8,815 bases of DNA from Acidobacteriota bacterium. Lineage in GTDB: Bacteria; Acidobacteriota; Vicinamibacteria; Vicinamibacterales; UBA8438. Location: contig WTGR01000427.1 in NCBI GenBank assembly GCA_011523485.1, forward strand, positions 1 through 8,815, given 5' to 3'. The position numbers and the translations under genes were made by a program. Below the pieces are notes generated by a model. That model saw nothing but the letters and a program-made list of their open reading frames with translations, was not told the DNA's origin and searched no databases. Positions 1 through 7,603 of this stretch are shown here, piece after piece (position 1 is the stretch's first letter; each line of letters starts with the position of its first letter).

Positions 1-212
1 AACGCCGCCAGCGTCTTGCCGGACCCGGTCGGCGCGGAGATGAGCACGTCGCCGCCGGCCCGGATACGCGGCCACGCCTCGAGCTGCGCAGGCGTCGCGG
101 CATCGAACCGCCGCCCGAACCAGGTAGCGGTGAGGGGATGGAAACCGTCCATCCCCGCACTCGTCCCGCCGCCGGGCTCGTTCGTCATCGCCGCGGGTGA
201 GGATACAGTCAT
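1..212 (-). CDS. Lhr-type DEAD/DEAH ATP-dependent helicase, N-terminal fragment
   Basis: Only the first 70 or so codons are present; the gene continues past the left edge. From the ATG at 212 the protein has a short Gly/Ser/Pro-rich leader. Then come FHPLTATWFGRRF and the Q-motif-like TPAQLEAWPRIRAG (about residues 42-55), followed by Walker A APTGSGKT (about 61-68) and LAA. This order and spacing is typical of the large Lhr-like superfamily 2 helicases, which unwind DNA or RNA-DNA hybrids using ATP. The missing part should hold the DEAH box, the second RecA lobe and perhaps a DUF1998-type C-terminus, none of which can be checked here. The ATG overlaps the stop of the upstream gene as ATGA, and AAGGA lies 9 bases upstream, so 212 is preferred over the in-frame ATGs at 188 and 152. 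It is the last visible gene of the operon and is probably translationally coupled to the Hsp70-like gene. Confidence 0.85.
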   Translation of the reverse strand, partial: MTVSSPAAMTNEPGGGTSAGMDGFHPLTATWFGRRFDAATPAQLEAWPRIRAGGDVLISAPTGSGKTLAA

Positions 213-1975
213 TGCGCGGCGTCCTTCGACGGAAAGAAGCTGCGCCAGTCCTTCGACGCCGGACCGGGTATGTCCCGGATCTTCGACCCGGGCTCGATTC
301 CACCCGCGTCAGTCGGCGGAAAGCTCAACCCCCAGGCGACCGCCATGCGATCGAACCAGTCGTCATCGACCGGTTCAGGAAGATCGCACTCTGGTGTCGG
401 GGAGGAAACCAGCCGAATCCCCTGGCTGCCCGCGTGTTGCTTCAGCCAGGGATCGAGCGACTCCACCACAGCGCGGTGCAGTCGATGCCCGGCCCCGCCG
501 CCGAGCAGGAATACCGGAAGGTCTCCACCGGGCCTCCAGCAGAAGTTCTTCGGATCTCGATTGAGCTTGGCCTTCCAGATCACTTCACGAAGGCAGCGAT
601 CACACTGCTCAGCGAAACCACGGTCGGTCCGACCCTCTTTCCGGAAGGAGTGATACGCCTCCACTCCCAGAGCCTGGACATGGGTCTCCAACAGCAGATA
701 GCGGTCAGGTTCGGTCAGGTTCTTGTGCAATCTGAACATGCAAACATCCAGTGTCGCCGCGCCGACATCCGCCATCAGGTAGAGGCCCGTCGTACTCTCG
801 TCAGACTTCGCGAATCCCGTCGCTCCGGCCGCAACCTCCGGAATGATGGCTACGCCGAGATCCGCCGCGGCTTCAGCAAATCCGGCCGCTTTCTTCACGT
901 CTTCATTCCGCAAGAAGGTCTTGACCGTGTCGGCGCACACCGCCTCATGCGAGTGCGCCAACGAGAACGCGGCCGCAGCCGACAGACGGTATTCCGCGAA
1001 CAACTCCTGATCATCGTAGTTCGACGCCGGCACGCCGATATTGACGAACCACACTGGCGCCCTGCCCCGGAACAGGCGCTCCCGATTGCGCAGCAGCCAT
1101 CCCTCGGTATACCGGATCACGTAGGCAACGTAAGCTGTCGCCGCATCGATACGTGTCACTCTTTCCGTCGTCGGGGAGGATTCACGAACCACGCACTCGC
1201 GGGTTCTTCGTTCAATCATTCCCCACTTGAGGTCGTCAACCAGCACCGAACTCCCGCCTGCATACGCCTTGAACGATCCGCTCTCGTCCAACCAGACAGC
1301 TGTCCGCCAAAGGTACGGGTGGCCTCCGCTGCGACAGTGCTCCGGCGCCGGAATGGCGATAGCCGGTTCAGTCGACTCGTAAGGCATCCGAACAATCACT
1401 TTCGTGGAACTCGTACCGAAATCCAGACCGATGGTGAGAAACAGCAGGTCGCCGCCCTGGGGCCCGACGCTCGCCGCCCTGGCGATCTCATCGAACCTGG
1501 CCCTGTCCGGTTTCGACGTCTCCGACGGAGGTCTTTCGCTGACGCGAAAACCCGAGGGCAACGTCCAGAACTGGAACCCGACTCTCCTGCTCGTCCGCTC
1601 GGGCACCGGTGACCGTTGCGGACCAAACACACCTGTCGCGTGCGACTCGTACTCTGTCGTCCTGGCCTTGCTCACGTCCCGCGGACGGCTGCCATGGCCA
1701 CCGCGCCAACCTCGCTGCGTTCGCGCCGTCTGCCCCGCAATCGACCGCCGGGTCTGAAGCTCAGCGTGCCACGGCGGCGTCTCGTGCCGCCTTCGCGCCC
1801 TTTGCGCCTCGACGACCTCGCTCACTCGCCGTACCAACCGCTCGCGCAGGTTACCGAGATCCTGCTTCTCGGCGGCGGACAGGGCCGCGCCAAGAGTCCC
1901 GAACTCCGGCCGCTCTTGCCGCCGCGGACCCGACCCCCGACGCTTCCGGCGTTCTCCGGCCTTCGGCTTTCTCAC
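209..1975 (-). CDS. Hsp70/actin-fold ATPase with Arg-rich N-terminal extension
   Basis: Predicted 588 aa from a GTG at 1975. The ATPase core shows phosphate-1 IGLDFGTSSTK (about residues 182-192), VNIGVPA (about 311), IIPEVAAGATGF (about 377), phosphate-2 MADVGAATLDVCMF (about 401-414) and the adenosine motif VFLLGGGAGH (about 488-497). These place it in the Hsp70/actin/hexokinase fold. About 180 residues precede the core. They start basic (RKPKAGERRKRRG), continue into a probable helix or coiled coil, then become an Arg/Ser/Pro-rich stretch that is probably flexible. After the adenosine motif only about 90 residues remain, so the beta-sandwich substrate-binding domain of true DnaK is missing. 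It is therefore more likely a conformational switch or sensor than a general chaperone. The start is chosen because GTGA overlaps the stop of the SNF2 gene and GAGGTG lies 5 bases upstream; a longer frame to 2014 lacks this support. The substrate is unknown. Confidence 0.85.
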   Translation of the reverse strand: MRKPKAGERRKRRGSGPRRQERPEFGTLGAALSAAEKQDLGNLRERLVRRVSEVVEAQRARRRHETPPWHAELQTRRSIAGQTARTQRGWRGGHGSRPRDVSKARTTEYESHATGVFGPQRSPVPERTSRRVGFQFWTLPSGFRVSERPPSETSKPDRARFDEIARAASVGPQGGDLLFLTIGLDFGTSSTKVIVRMPYESTEPAIAIPAPEHCRSGGHPYLWRTAVWLDESGSFKAYAGGSSVLVDDLKWGMIERRTRECVVRESSPTTERVTRIDAATAYVAYVIRYTEGWLLRNRERLFRGRAPVWFVNIGVPASNYDDQELFAEYRLSAAAAFSLAHSHEAVCADTVKTFLRNEDVKKAAGFAEAAADLGVAIIPEVAAGATGFAKSDESTTGLYLMADVGAATLDVCMFRLHKNLTEPDRYLLLETHVQALGVEAYHSFRKEGRTDRGFAEQCDRCLREVIWKAKLNRDPKNFCWRPGGDLPVFLLGGGAGHRLHRAVVESLDPWLKQHAGSQGIRLVSSPTPECDLPEPVDDDWFDRMAVAWGLSFPPTDAGGIEPGSKIRDIPGPASKDWRSFFPSKDAAQ

Positions 1976-4900
1976 GACGTCACCTCGATCAGCACACAGG
2001 CCACATCCGACCATTCCGGCGTGGACTCCCGCTGCGCCTCGATCTGTCTCAGACGTCCATCAATGCGATCATGCAGCTTTCTCAATCTACCCTCGGTCGC
2101 CGAAGCCAGTGCGCTCAGTCGTCTGGACCGAAGCATATCGCCGACCGCGCTCGCTATCGCCGCGTTGTCCCTGTGCTGATCATGCTGGCGACACAGAACC
2201 GCCGCCTTCGTTTCCAGATGTCGTTTGAGGGCCCGCTCCCGTATAGCAGCTCGATCATGAACGGCTGCCGTTGCGCGTTCAAGAAAGCTCTCGTACAGTC
2301 GATCCAACTCCGGCACGATCAGGTCGCGAAGCAGCGCAGCGGCTTCGACCAACCGTTCATCGTGCGCGGCATTCGGTAGTAGGCGCCCACGTCTCGCCAC
2401 AACGTCAACGAGGTTTTCGGCCGTTTCTGCGGCCAGCATCTCACGACCGTTCAGCCGGGCCCCGGCATGACTGATGCGGGCGTTACCGTCAGTACGGCCT
2501 CCCGCCACACTGATCTCTTCCCGCCTAATGCCGACGACATAGATACCCGGCGCACACTCGAATTCCAGATCCGAACGATCGACCGACGCTGCGACCGGCT
2601 GCGCATCGACAACTTCAGAATCGCGTGAATCCAATTCCACAGCGAAGCGCACGAGTGGATGCAGTTGGGAGATTCTCTCGACTCGCGGTTCAAGGCGCTG
2701 CGCCACCGACGATACGAACCGATAGCGCTGTTCCCCGTCTGTGTTGAGCAGCCGCGTCGCGCCTTGCAGCCTGCGGGTGTTGACGAACCCCGTCAGCACC
2801 GCGTGCGCCGCCTGCGAAAGCGTAATCCGGTACGTATCCGAACCTGCCGGACTAGATTCGATCCTGCACCCGGGGAAACTGCGATAGAGGCGATCCTTGA
2901 CGTACACCAGTACGTCCTTTCCGCTCAACCATCGGTGTCGCTCGCGGCTCTCGGTGATCTTCTGCAGAATATAGTCTCCGTGCTGAATCAGCGCCCCCGC
3001 TTTCTTCTCCAGGTCTTCTTCCTCCTGTCGTCGGCGCTCGACGGCGACCGCAGTCTGATCGACGACTTCCATACGCTGCTGTTCGTCCAGCTCAGGATCC
3101 AGAAGCTTCAACGTCATTTCTCGAATCGGTGCGCCCAGGACCGTTTCGAACTGGCCCAGTGCCCGCTCGACGAGGCCGAGTCGCTCGTAGAGGCGCTCAT
3201 AAATGATGGCGTCGATGGTATGTGCAAAGACAAGGTTGAGCACCGTGACCTTGGGTCTCTGTTGACCAAGGCGATCGACGCGTCCGATACGTTGTTCGAG
3301 ACGCATCGGGTTCCAGGGCAGGTCATAGTTGATCACGATCCGGCAGAATTGCAGATCAACGCCCTCCGAACCCACTTCGGATGAAAGGAGAACACCTGCC
3401 TTCGGATCCTCTCGAAACCGATCGATGATCTCCTGCCGCGGATCGTTCACCGACCCGTGCATCAACTCACAACCGACTCCGCCGGCCTCGAGCCGGCGCT
3501 GGAGATAGTGGAGCGTCGGTTTGAAGCTGGAGAAGACGATGATCTTCGCCCCCGGTTCGGATCGCCAGCACTCGCACAGTTGCCGTTGCAGCAGTTCGAA
3601 TTTGGTGTCGACGTTCTGCAGCTCGGCGGTGAGGTCCAGCTCACGCGCGGCTGCCTTCAGTCTCTCCAGCAGCCGACCTTCCGCCGGATCCGGATCGTCG
3701 TCGGTCTCCTCGATTGGCTCCCGACCCACCTTCTTGAGGTCGGCCCAGTAACCGGACGCGGCCGCAGGGCTCGACGTCAACAATCGCAGCGGCGTCGACA
3801 GCAGGAAGCGCGCGTTCAGGTCGCGCTCGTTGGCGTACTTCTCGACCTCGCCCACGACGGCGTCGTAGAAGCGGCGCTCCTGGCTGCACATCTCCAGCAC
3901 AGGAGCCTTCGCCTCGCGCACGACCCGCAGTTCCTTAACGTCGCGGCGGCGGGTTCGAGTCACATAGTTCGCCATCTGATTCGTCGGTTCGAGTCTCGAC
4001 GCGAACTCCGATCGAAGAGCAGCGTCCAGCGGACGCTCCTTCACGTCCTTGAGCAGCAGTTGCAACGCCTTGCTGCCGGCGAGCGATGGGAACTGGCGGA
4101 CGGCGTCATCCATGCGCTCGACAATATCCTCGCGCGCCGCGCACGAGCGCATCAGCAGATCGCGCAGCATGACGATCGGCTCGTTGGACTGAATCATCTC
4201 GTCGAGCGTGCTGGCATATTCGAAAGTCTCGGGATCGATGAGGCGCAGCAGCGAGTGGAGATCGCGGTTGCGAAGATGGACCGGCGTCGCCGACAGGAAA
4301 ACCCGGTGCGTCGAAACCGCGTTCAGGAGCTCGCCGAGGCGATGGAGCAACGTCTTCGGGTTCCGCATATGGTGCGCTTCGTCCACGACGAGCATGTCGA
4401 TCAGCGTCTCGTCGTCGCTCGCGTCGCGAAGCCGCTGAGCGAGCTCGCGGCGGGCGTTTGCTCGTTCGGCCGGTTCCCGGTCGTCCGGATCGTCCCACCC
4501 CTTCGGAGGTCTCAGACTCTGCATGCCGGCGATCGCCGCGAAGCCCCGCCCGCCGCGGCGTCCGTCCCACAGCAGCCTCGTCAACTCCGTCGCACCGACG
4601 ATTTGCGCATCGACGCCGAAACGGCGATCCAGTTCGTTGTGCCATTTTTCGCAGAGCGTCTTCGGGCAGATCACGAGCAGCCGGTTCGATTCGAGCCGCG
4701 CCCGCAGCTCGGTCCAGATCAAGCCTGCCTCGATGGTCTTGCCGAGACCGACCTCGTCGGCGATCAACAGCGCATCGGTCGGAGAATTCAGCAACTTCAG
4801 GACAGGTTTGAATTGAAAGGCATGGAAGTCCGTCTCGGTCGCCTCCATGCTGTAGACGACGTCGGCGAGGCGGGCGGTCACCCGGATGCGAGTCAATGCG

Positions 4901-5076
4901 CGTCTCAGCCAGTCCGGACCCACGAACCGACCTTCCCCGAATCTCTCGACCACGTCGGGCGGCGTCTCCGGAACCAGTTCCAGGCTGTCCGCCGGCAGCC
5001 ATCTGACGCTCCCGTTGGCGAAGCGGACGGGAACCATCCGTCTGCCGGCCAGTCTCTTTTCGCCCGCCTGCACCAC
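1972..5076 (-). CDS. SNF2-family (RapA/DrmD-like) helicase-translocase
   Basis: 1034 aa as read from the GTG at 5076. A small SH3/Tudor-like segment comes first (VRFANGSVRWLPADSLELV, about residues 17-35). The helicase then shows Q-like HAFQFKPVLKLL (85-96), Walker A ADEVGLGKT (106-114), CPKTLCEKW (137-145), Walker B DEAHH (232-236), motif III SATP (262-265), IVFSSF (513-518), EVGSEGVDLQ (567-576) and the arginine-finger motif RIGRVDRLGQ (596-605). All the core motifs are intact, so an ATP-driven translocase on double-stranded DNA is expected. The C-terminal 400 residues include a charged coiled coil (about 670-700) and two further helical, Arg/Glu-rich stretches without a family I recognise. 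The family resemblance is to RapA and to the SNF2 proteins of DISARM and Dpd. The start is doubtful: GTG 5076 has a poor ribosome site, and homology-like sequence continues upstream in the same frame; a GTG at 5144 reaches it only through a one-base shift near 5122-5124. Confidence 0.93.
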   Translation of the reverse strand: MVQAGEKRLAGRRMVPVRFANGSVRWLPADSLELVPETPPDVVERFGEGRFVGPDWLRRALTRIRVTARLADVVYSMEATETDFHAFQFKPVLKLLNSPTDALLIADEVGLGKTIEAGLIWTELRARLESNRLLVICPKTLCEKWHNELDRRFGVDAQIVGATELTRLLWDGRRGGRGFAAIAGMQSLRPPKGWDDPDDREPAERANARRELAQRLRDASDDETLIDMLVVDEAHHMRNPKTLLHRLGELLNAVSTHRVFLSATPVHLRNRDLHSLLRLIDPETFEYASTLDEMIQSNEPIVMLRDLLMRSCAAREDIVERMDDAVRQFPSLAGSKALQLLLKDVKERPLDAALRSEFASRLEPTNQMANYVTRTRRRDVKELRVVREAKAPVLEMCSQERRFYDAVVGEVEKYANERDLNARFLLSTPLRLLTSSPAAASGYWADLKKVGREPIEETDDDPDPAEGRLLERLKAAARELDLTAELQNVDTKFELLQRQLCECWRSEPGAKIIVFSSFKPTLHYLQRRLEAGGVGCELMHGSVNDPRQEIIDRFREDPKAGVLLSSEVGSEGVDLQFCRIVINYDLPWNPMRLEQRIGRVDRLGQQRPKVTVLNLVFAHTIDAIIYERLYERLGLVERALGQFETVLGAPIREMTLKLLDPELDEQQRMEVVDQTAVAVERRRQEEEDLEKKAGALIQHGDYILQKITESRERHRWLSGKDVLVYVKDRLYRSFPGCRIESSPAGSDTYRITLSQAAHAVLTGFVNTRRLQGATRLLNTDGEQRYRFVSSVAQRLEPRVERISQLHPLVRFAVELDSRDSEVVDAQPVAASVDRSDLEFECAPGIYVVGIRREEISVAGGRTDGNARISHAGARLNGREMLAAETAENLVDVVARRGRLLPNAAHDERLVEAAALLRDLIVPELDRLYESFLERATAAVHDRAAIRERALKRHLETKAAVLCRQHDQHRDNAAIASAVGDMLRSRRLSALASATEGRLRKLHDRIDGRLRQIEAQRESTPEWSDVACVLIEVTS
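1981..1986 (-). promoter_or_regulatory. Shine-Dalgarno site that fixes the Hsp70-like start
   Basis: On the minus strand GAGGTG lies 5 bases before the GTG at 1975, inside the last codons of the SNF2 gene. With the 4-base GTGA overlap it supports coupled translation and the shorter 588-residue product. Confidence 0.7.
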
Positions 5077-5136
5077 TCCGGAGCGGCCGGGATCGGTCGT
5101 CAGGATGACGAAGGCACCAGAACGAACGTGGCGGGA

Positions 5137-7467
5137 TCAGGCACGGCCCTCGCCCCGGTCGGACGCCCCTTCATGCGCGGCTCCTTCCAGCGTACCGCCC
5201 GCCGTCGTGACGACATCCCCGACGATCCGGATCACGTCGTCGAGGAACTTCCGGTCTTCAGGATCCATCACCGAGCTAATCGACGGTGCGGCCGCGTCGT
5301 ATATCGTTCTCATCTCCCTGGCACGCTGGTCGCTCGATCTCTTGCCGCTGAAGCTCAACGCCCGACGCCAGTCGTCCGGATGCGCGACGATGAGCCGGTC
5401 GGCGACGAGTGCATGGATGCGCTCGAACACCTGCCGGCGGATCGCGCCAATCGCCTCCTGGCGTTCCTTGTCGGACCGGGGGGTCCGCGTCCAGCCCTGC
5501 GGGGTGTCCAACCAGTGCGAGATGCTCTCCTGGAGCTGGCGAACGAAGTCCGCCTTGGGCCGAAGGTCACCGTATTCGTCGTTGTTCCAGCGGTTCGCGA
5601 CCCGCCGGCACAGCGCCTTGATTCGCGCCCAATGCTCCTTTGCGACGTCCTCGTAGTAGGCCAATCCCAGGCGGGCGAACCACGGGTTCTTGAAGCCGTC
5701 CGCCGCATCGCGGAGATGAAGTTCCAGCCGGCCGATGCTGTAACGAGGCGCCACTTGGACAGCCTCCGCCACCGGTGTCGCGGCCCTTCTCATCAACTGC
5801 AGCATCCGCTCAAGTTCCCCGATGAATCCTCTCGGGATCTTCGACGCCGGCCGGTCGAGGCTGCCGAGATAGAAGTCATGGTCCTTTAGGCGGACCGACA
5901 GTATCTCGGTCACCGACGGGCCGAGAATGTCACGAAGGCTGGACAGCGCGTTCTCGATTGACTTGCAAACGTGAGCGCGCTTGTTCTCGAAACCGCGCAG
6001 ATTGTCACCCTTGACCTGATCGAAATGGGTGAATGCAATCGCAAGCTTGTTGCCGTGCCCGCTGCTGCCGACGGAACGCAACAGGCCGAGCGGCGTGGCC
6101 AGAAGCGGTGATTCCGCGCTGTCGACCAGGAGAATCAGATCCACGTCCTTGAACCGCTCCGTGATCCGGGTCGAAACGCTCGTATCCCTCGCCGAGTGGC
6201 CAAGACCTTCACCATCCAGCAGCACGAGACGCCGCTCCGTATCCTGGAGTTCAGCGCGTGCAGGGTGGAACGGTCCCCTCACCCGGATGCCGTCGACGAG
6301 GGGCGTCAACAGGCGCCCGAACTGTCGATGGTGATTGCTCGTGAACCATCGGACCTGCGCCAGAAACGTCTCGCGGTCACTGTTCTCGTAGTGCCAGACT
6401 TCCGGCCAGCCGGACGTGCGCCGCCGAAGATTCCCTCCCTCGATGGCGTCGAAGCGAGTGAGCAGGTCGTCCATGACGTCGAGTGACAGATTCGCGAGCG
6501 CGTCCGATTCCGTCAGCGCACGCGCAAGGTCATCGCGCCATTCCTGCCGATCGTGCGGATTCTCGAGTGCGTCGAAACTGCCGCGCCCGGCCGCGATCCC
6601 GGCTCCGATCTCGTTCGAAATCTCCCGAATCCTCTCGATGTACTCCTCCAGACGCCTGTTGTTCCTCAGGACGTCATCGCCACCGACGACTTCACGACCC
6701 TGGATTTCTTCACCCCCATATTGTTCCGTGTCGTCCGGAGACTCGTAGTCGAGGTCGATTGCATCGGTTCCCGCGTCGCCGGGCGCTTCCTGTCTCCATG
6801 CTCCCAGAACGTAGGACAATCGAAACCGCTGTTCTCCATGTTCGAGGAACGCGTCTGCAATGGCCGCGTTGTCGTGTCCTTCGACAGCCGAGACGCAGGC
6901 GGCCATGACGCACTCGTCGACGAGGCCGCGCGCTTCGGCCTGTGTCATGAAGGTCACCACGGCCTGGAATGGCGCATCCGCCGTCACGATCTCGATCTCG
7001 GCGGTTGTCGTCCTCGCGGTCGAGGTCGATGGGAACCGATCGTGCTTGTGGTCGGTGCCGATCAACTGCCGGAGGAGCGTCGTCTTGCCCGCACCTGTCG
7101 GGCCGACCAGCATCACGCGGGCGTAGCCGTCGTCGGGCCCGGGAAGCCGAATGAACTGATTCCGCAGGTCGCGCGAGCTGACCACTGCGGCCTCGATGTC
7201 GTCGAAGAAAGCAGCTACAGCGATGGGATCGAGCCGTTGCCCGGCATCGGCTCGCCGATCCGGAGACCACCAGGAGTCATCGCCGAGCAGAATGTTGAGG
7301 TCATTGACGATGCGATCCGCCTCCGCCTCATCGGTCGTTCCGAGACCCCGGCGCACACGAAGCCCGTACCGGCCACGGGCGTCGCAGCGGCGTGGATGCC
7401 GAAAAGTGACGCTCCATCCGGGCCGCCCGGACCGCGTCTTCGACGCCTTCCGAATTCGCTCTGCCAC
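5137..7467 (-). CDS. Large P-loop GTPase (dynamin-like/TRAFAC type) with integrase-arm-like N-terminus
   Basis: 776 aa from a GTG at 7467. Residues about 16-62 (WSVTFRHP, then GRYGLRVRRGLGTTDEAEAD) resemble the three-stranded arm-binding domain of tyrosine integrases. The GTPase core follows: P-loop GPTGAGKTT (about 122-130), switch I-like TARTTTAEIEI (about 150-160), G3 LLDGEGLGHS (about 416-425), a strand DLILLVDSA and G4 FTHFDQ (about 479-484). Some 290 residues separate the P-loop from G3, far more than in small GTPases, so a large helical insertion is present. The C-terminal 200 or so residues are mostly helical, with no membrane segment seen. This layout suggests a mechanochemical or sensor GTPase; the exact family is not recognised. 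The start is chosen from AGAGAGGAAG, placed 3-6 bases before GTG 7467; an in-frame TTG at 7512 would add 15 residues but lies at the predicted transcript start. This is the promoter-proximal gene of the operon. Confidence 0.85.
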   Translation of the reverse strand: MAERIRKASKTRSGRPGWSVTFRHPRRCDARGRYGLRVRRGLGTTDEAEADRIVNDLNILLGDDSWWSPDRRADAGQRLDPIAVAAFFDDIEAAVVSSRDLRNQFIRLPGPDDGYARVMLVGPTGAGKTTLLRQLIGTDHKHDRFPSTSTARTTTAEIEIVTADAPFQAVVTFMTQAEARGLVDECVMAACVSAVEGHDNAAIADAFLEHGEQRFRLSYVLGAWRQEAPGDAGTDAIDLDYESPDDTEQYGGEEIQGREVVGGDDVLRNNRRLEEYIERIREISNEIGAGIAAGRGSFDALENPHDRQEWRDDLARALTESDALANLSLDVMDDLLTRFDAIEGGNLRRRTSGWPEVWHYENSDRETFLAQVRWFTSNHHRQFGRLLTPLVDGIRVRGPFHPARAELQDTERRLVLLDGEGLGHSARDTSVSTRITERFKDVDLILLVDSAESPLLATPLGLLRSVGSSGHGNKLAIAFTHFDQVKGDNLRGFENKRAHVCKSIENALSSLRDILGPSVTEILSVRLKDHDFYLGSLDRPASKIPRGFIGELERMLQLMRRAATPVAEAVQVAPRYSIGRLELHLRDAADGFKNPWFARLGLAYYEDVAKEHWARIKALCRRVANRWNNDEYGDLRPKADFVRQLQESISHWLDTPQGWTRTPRSDKERQEAIGAIRRQVFERIHALVADRLIVAHPDDWRRALSFSGKRSSDQRAREMRTIYDAAAPSISSVMDPEDRKFLDDVIRIVGDVVTTAGGTLEGAAHEGASDRGEGRA

Positions 7468-7470
7468 CTG

Positions 7471-7480
7471 CTTCCTCTCT
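7471..7480 (-). promoter_or_regulatory. Shine-Dalgarno site that fixes the GTPase start
   Basis: The minus strand reads AGAGAGGAAG, with GAGAGG ending 6 bases before the GTG at 7467. No comparable site precedes the alternative TTG at 7512, which also directly follows an in-frame TGA. Confidence 0.65.
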
Positions 7481-7492
7481 GCGCCGCCGTAC

Positions 7493-7510
7493 GTTGTTCC
7501 GTGTTGTTCC
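7493..7510. repeat. Tandem repeat of GTTGTTCC with a 10-base period
   Basis: The plus strand has GTTGTTCC at 7493-7500 and again at 7503-7510 (on the minus strand GGAACAAC twice). The period is close to one helical turn and the repeat sits at the predicted start of the operon transcript. It could be a pair of regulator half-sites or a 5' leader element; this role is inferred. Confidence 0.55.
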
Positions 7511-7513
7511 AAT

Positions 7514-7523
7514 CACAATTGTG
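7514..7523. promoter_or_regulatory. Perfect 10-base palindrome over the -10 box, possible operator
   Basis: CACAATTGTG is identical to its reverse complement and covers the predicted -10 box of the minus-strand operon, in the gap it shares with the divergent NYN gene. A dimeric repressor binding here could control one or both directions. The match is short, so chance is not excluded. Confidence 0.4.
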
Positions 7524-7547
7524 GCAGAACTCGACGGCCAAGGTCAA
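7518..7547 (-). promoter_or_regulatory. Sigma70-like promoter of the GTPase-SNF2-Hsp70-Lhr operon
   Basis: On the minus strand TTGACC (7547-7542, 5 of 6 to TTGACA) and CACAAT (7523-7518, 4 of 6 to TATAAT) are separated by 18 bases. The transcript would start near 7510, leaving a leader of about 43 bases before the GTG at 7467 with its ribosome site. It is the only convincing promoter pair seen upstream of the operon. Confidence 0.5.
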
Positions 7548-7603
7548 GACTTCCGATAGACTGAAGGATCGGCGTACGGAGGGAAACCCGGCCGGAGAAG
7601 ACA

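Noticed and set aside
197..1612. 471-codon plus-strand open frame opposite the Hsp70-like gene
   Set aside because: No domain pattern is seen, and the opposite strand carries clear phosphate and adenosine motifs.
3457..5889. 810-codon open frame on the plus strand opposite the SNF2 and GTPase genes
   Set aside because: It is rich in Arg, Gln and Val with no recognisable domain and lies antisense to motif-complete genes; such long shadows are expected at high GC.
1..7512. The operon as a plain DISARM or Dpd locus
   Set aside because: The helicase types fit, but no methyltransferase, PLD nuclease, DUF1998 protein or TGT-like enzyme is visible, and the GTPase and Hsp70-like genes are not part of those systems as I know them.
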